Source: Ruminiclostridium cellobioparum DSM 1351 = ATCC 15832
Lineage (GTDB): Bacteria; Bacillota; Clostridia; Acetivibrionales; DSM-1351
NCBI RefSeq assembly: GCF_000621505.1
Contig: NZ_JHYD01000050.1
Span: forward strand, 1-42,683
Length of the DNA: 42,683 nucleotides
Direction of reading: 5' to 3'
Of this stretch, positions 40,601 to 42,683 are shown piece after piece. The position numbers and the translations under genes were made by a program. Position 1 is the first letter of the stretch; every line of letters begins with the position of its first letter. Under the pieces are notes generated by a model. The model was not told where the DNA came from. It did not search any database and worked only from the letters and a program-made list of their open reading frames with translations.

Positions 40601-42033
40601 ATGTACAACAGTATACAGCAATTTTTAGATTTTGGAATAGCAAATATTAGAGAAACAGTTAAGAGTTTTATTGAGCAAGGCGATGATGTAGCTAATCTGG
40701 TTCTGGGTCTTCAAAAAGATATTTTTGAGTTAGGCCGAAATATTGTGGCAGAGGTTTTGGATGGAATGGATGAACACCTGCGGAAATCTGGATGTAGAAA
40801 ACAACAATGGGAGATAATTCGTAAAGACAATGCCAGTGTTTTAACTTCTTTTGGTAGGGTAGATTATTCGCGTACATACTTTCTTTCTAAAAAACAGGCG
40901 AAAGAAAATATCTTGTGGATAGTATTGTTGGAATAAATCCACATGACCGTGTAACGGCAGATGTAGTAATTAATGCCATAGATGAAGCCGTAGACAGCAG
41001 TTATCGTAAGGCCGGTGAAAAAGCATCATATGTTGAAAAAATTAGTAAGCAGGCAGTTATGGATAAGATACATAACCTTGAAGTGGTACAGCCAAGTGTG
41101 ATTATTCAACATAAAAAAGAAAATAGAGTTCTCTTTATCGAGGCAGATGAAGATCATGTGGCACAGCAAAAAAAGAAGCGACAAACACAAAAAAATCCTA
41201 ATCAAAGAAATATTCTTATGCCAAAGATGATATATGTTCATGAAGGAATAGATTATGAAAAGAGTACGACAAAAAGGAAAGTATTAAAAAACGTACGATA
41301 CTTTGGTGGAATGCGTAATAGCGAAGAATTATGGCTTGAAGTATCAAAATATATAGATGAAGTTTACGATGTTAACAAGGTTGAAACCATGTATTTGTCA
41401 GGTGACGGAGCTGCATGGATAAAGCAGGGATTAACATGGATTCCTAAGAGCAAATTTGTTTTAGACAATTATCATTTAAATAAATATATTAAAGCTGCAA
41501 CTGCCCACTTGGATAATGAAGCAATAACACAAGGGTTAAAGGATGCTGTAGATGAAGCTGACAAAGACATTCTAAAAAGAGTATTCAAGAAAATATTAGA
41601 GCTGACAACTTCAGAAACCAGGTATAATACCGTACTTGAAGCAAAGCGATACATTGAAAACAATTGGTCGGGAATAGAAATTAAAGTAGATAACTATGAG
41701 ATAATTGGGTGTAGTGCTGAAGGCCATATAAGCCACGTTTTCTCTGATAGATTAAGTAGTAGGCCTATGGGGTGGTCTAGGATTGGAACTGACAAAATGG
41801 CCCAATTACGTATATTTAAAAAGAATGGTGGAAAAGTATACGATCTTGTAATGGCACAAAAGAAAAAAGGAAAGCAAGAAAAAGAACACGAGGAGCAAGA
41901 TAACTTAATCAAAGAGCTAAAGAAAGCAAGTAGCAATAGATATTTAAGTTCCTGGAACAGTAATATAACAGTACTGGAAAAAGGGCATAAAACAGCGTTG
42001 TATAACAGTTTGAGAAATATAAGTAGTTTTTAA
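40601..42033 (+). pseudogene. ISLre2-family transposase, split by a frameshift
   Basis: The combined length of about 477 residues is full size for the family. The first frame (40601-40936) gives the N-terminal part (FGIANIRETVKSFIEQGDD ... GRVDYSRTYFLSKK). The second, in the -1 frame, continues KTGERKYLVDSIVGINPHDRVTAD to the end at 42033. DDE-type sequence such as LSGDGAAWIKQG and VLDNYHLNKY is intact. The shift falls at a run of six A (40889-40894). Either one A was lost and the gene is dead, or ribosomes slip back one base there and the gene is alive; I favour loss, because the family is normally encoded in one frame. Confidence 0.85.
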
Positions 42034-42065
42034 AATATAAATAGGGATAAAAGAACGGCGAAGCG

Positions 42066-42198
42066 AACCTTTACAATAAGAGGGACCCGTATGATATACT
42101 AATAAAAGTTGGCAGCGGTTAAACTCTGAATTTATACTATCAAGGAATGCTGCGCTTTAGCTGACAATATCATATGGGGGATGCTTGTTGTAAAGGTT
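42066..42198. repeat. Long imperfect inverted repeat between the two transposase genes
   Basis: AACCTTTACAATAAG (42066-42080) matches the reverse complement of 42184-42198 at 14 of 15 bases. Just inside, CCCGTATGATAT and ATATCATATGGG pair at 11 of 12. The whole 133-base stretch could fold into a two-part hairpin. It could be a miniature mobile element, the end of the ISLre2 copy, or a structured RNA. The rest of 42,034-42,336 has no gene. Confidence 0.5.
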
Positions 42199-42336
42199 GT
42201 GACTGGAGACACCGCATAATCCAAGGATGATAATCTGTTTTTCAATTCGAGAATGTAAAAATTTTTGATGGTTTGAACTAAGGAAATAGCTCCTTCTTGG
42301 CAAGAATTTAAACAAATGCTGAGGAGGAGATTTTTT

Positions 42337-42683
42337 ATGAGTACAATTCCTAAGAATGTAATTCGGGAAATAATCAAGGAAAATGACTTTAAAAATCCAG
42401 GAGAGATTTATGCTTACCTGAGAGATGGATTTAAAGATATCATTCAAGAAATGCTTGAAGCTGAAATGGATGTTAATCTCGGGTATGATAAAAATGATGT
42501 TAAGAATAAGCAGACAGATAATTACCGAAATGGCCATACTCAGAAAACAGTTAAGAGCCAGTATGGTGAGTTTGATCTGAGTATTCCACGGGACAAAAAC
42601 GGCGAATTTGAACCTAAAATTGTTCCTAAGTACAAAAGAGATATTTCAGGCATTGAGGAAAAAGTGATATCACTTTATTCACG
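42337..42683 (+). CDS. IS256-family transposase, N-terminal part, cut by window edge
   Basis: 115 residues are visible before the window ends. The start MSTIPKNVIREIIKENDFKN is followed by IQEMLEAEMDVNLGYDKND, NYRNGHTQKTVKSQYGEFDLSIPRD and EPKIVPKYKRDISGIEEKVISLYSR, the characteristic N-terminal half of IS256/mutator-type transposases. GAGGAGGAG precedes the ATG. The DDE catalytic part lies beyond the window. The left terminal repeat could not be identified. Confidence 0.93.
   Translation, partial: MSTIPKNVIREIIKENDFKNPGEIYAYLRDGFKDIIQEMLEAEMDVNLGYDKNDVKNKQTDNYRNGHTQKTVKSQYGEFDLSIPRDKNGEFEPKIVPKYKRDISGIEEKVISLYS

Noticed and set aside
1-42683. tRNA, rRNA or known riboswitch
   Set aside because: No cloverleaf, rRNA-like stretch or recognisable riboswitch core was seen by eye; a covariance-model search would be the decisive test.

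Overview
The window suggests a low- to mid-GC, anaerobic, endospore-forming Clostridia (a saccharolytic/cellulolytic Ruminiclostridium-like organism would fit; the species is not claimed). The evidence is sporulation genes (sigK, cotJ), an anaerobic CO dehydrogenase, GGAGG-type ribosome binding sites, and carbohydrate and peptide ABC systems of clostridial type.

Layout. (1) 1-15,523, nearly all on the minus strand, is a glycan-use region. It holds a GH38 alpha-mannosidase; an operon of cupin, DUF5060/DUF4038 glycoside hydrolase and split transketolase; a YesM/YesN-type two-component system; and an operon of PPC/DUF296 protein, sugar-binding lipoprotein and two permeases. Three intrinsic terminators divide it into transcription units. 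A repeated motif lies upstream of both the cupin operon and the ABC operon, so one regulator may control both. (2) 16,016-27,244 (minus) is a peptide and amino-acid region: oppABCDF, an M42 aminopeptidase, a PLP trans-sulfuration-family enzyme, a GntR regulator, and kbl-tdh for threonine breakdown. Nearly identical palindromic sites sit at the starts of the GntR and tdh promoters, and a related one lies before the PLP gene. (3) 27,451-36,278 is a split sigK gene. Its 3' and 5' halves are separated by an element of about 8.1 kb (a 'skin'-type sigK intervening element). The element carries its own large serine recombinase, an alpha/beta hydrolase, a 63-aa protein and, on the opposite strand, a divergent CO dehydrogenase followed by a NitT/TauT-type ABC transporter. 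Joining the halves at a shared AAATG restores the canonical SigK reading frame. Joining the two element ends creates a palindromic attP-like site with 11-bp arms. (4) 36,510-42,683 holds cotJA-cotJB and a cotJC cut off after about 32 codons. Next to it are a second large serine recombinase and two paralogous coiled-coil proteins, one with 21-bp tandem repeats. The window ends in insertion sequences (ISLre2 family, frameshifted; IS256 family, cut by the window edge).

The most interesting reading is that two mother-cell sporulation genes a few hundred bases apart are each interrupted beside a serine recombinase. The sigK case is well supported. The cotJC case is a candidate whose other end is not in the window. 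The sigK element carries an intact-looking metabolic cargo: a CO dehydrogenase that lacks one C-cluster cysteine and most of the histidine proton path, driven by a perfect consensus vegetative promoter.
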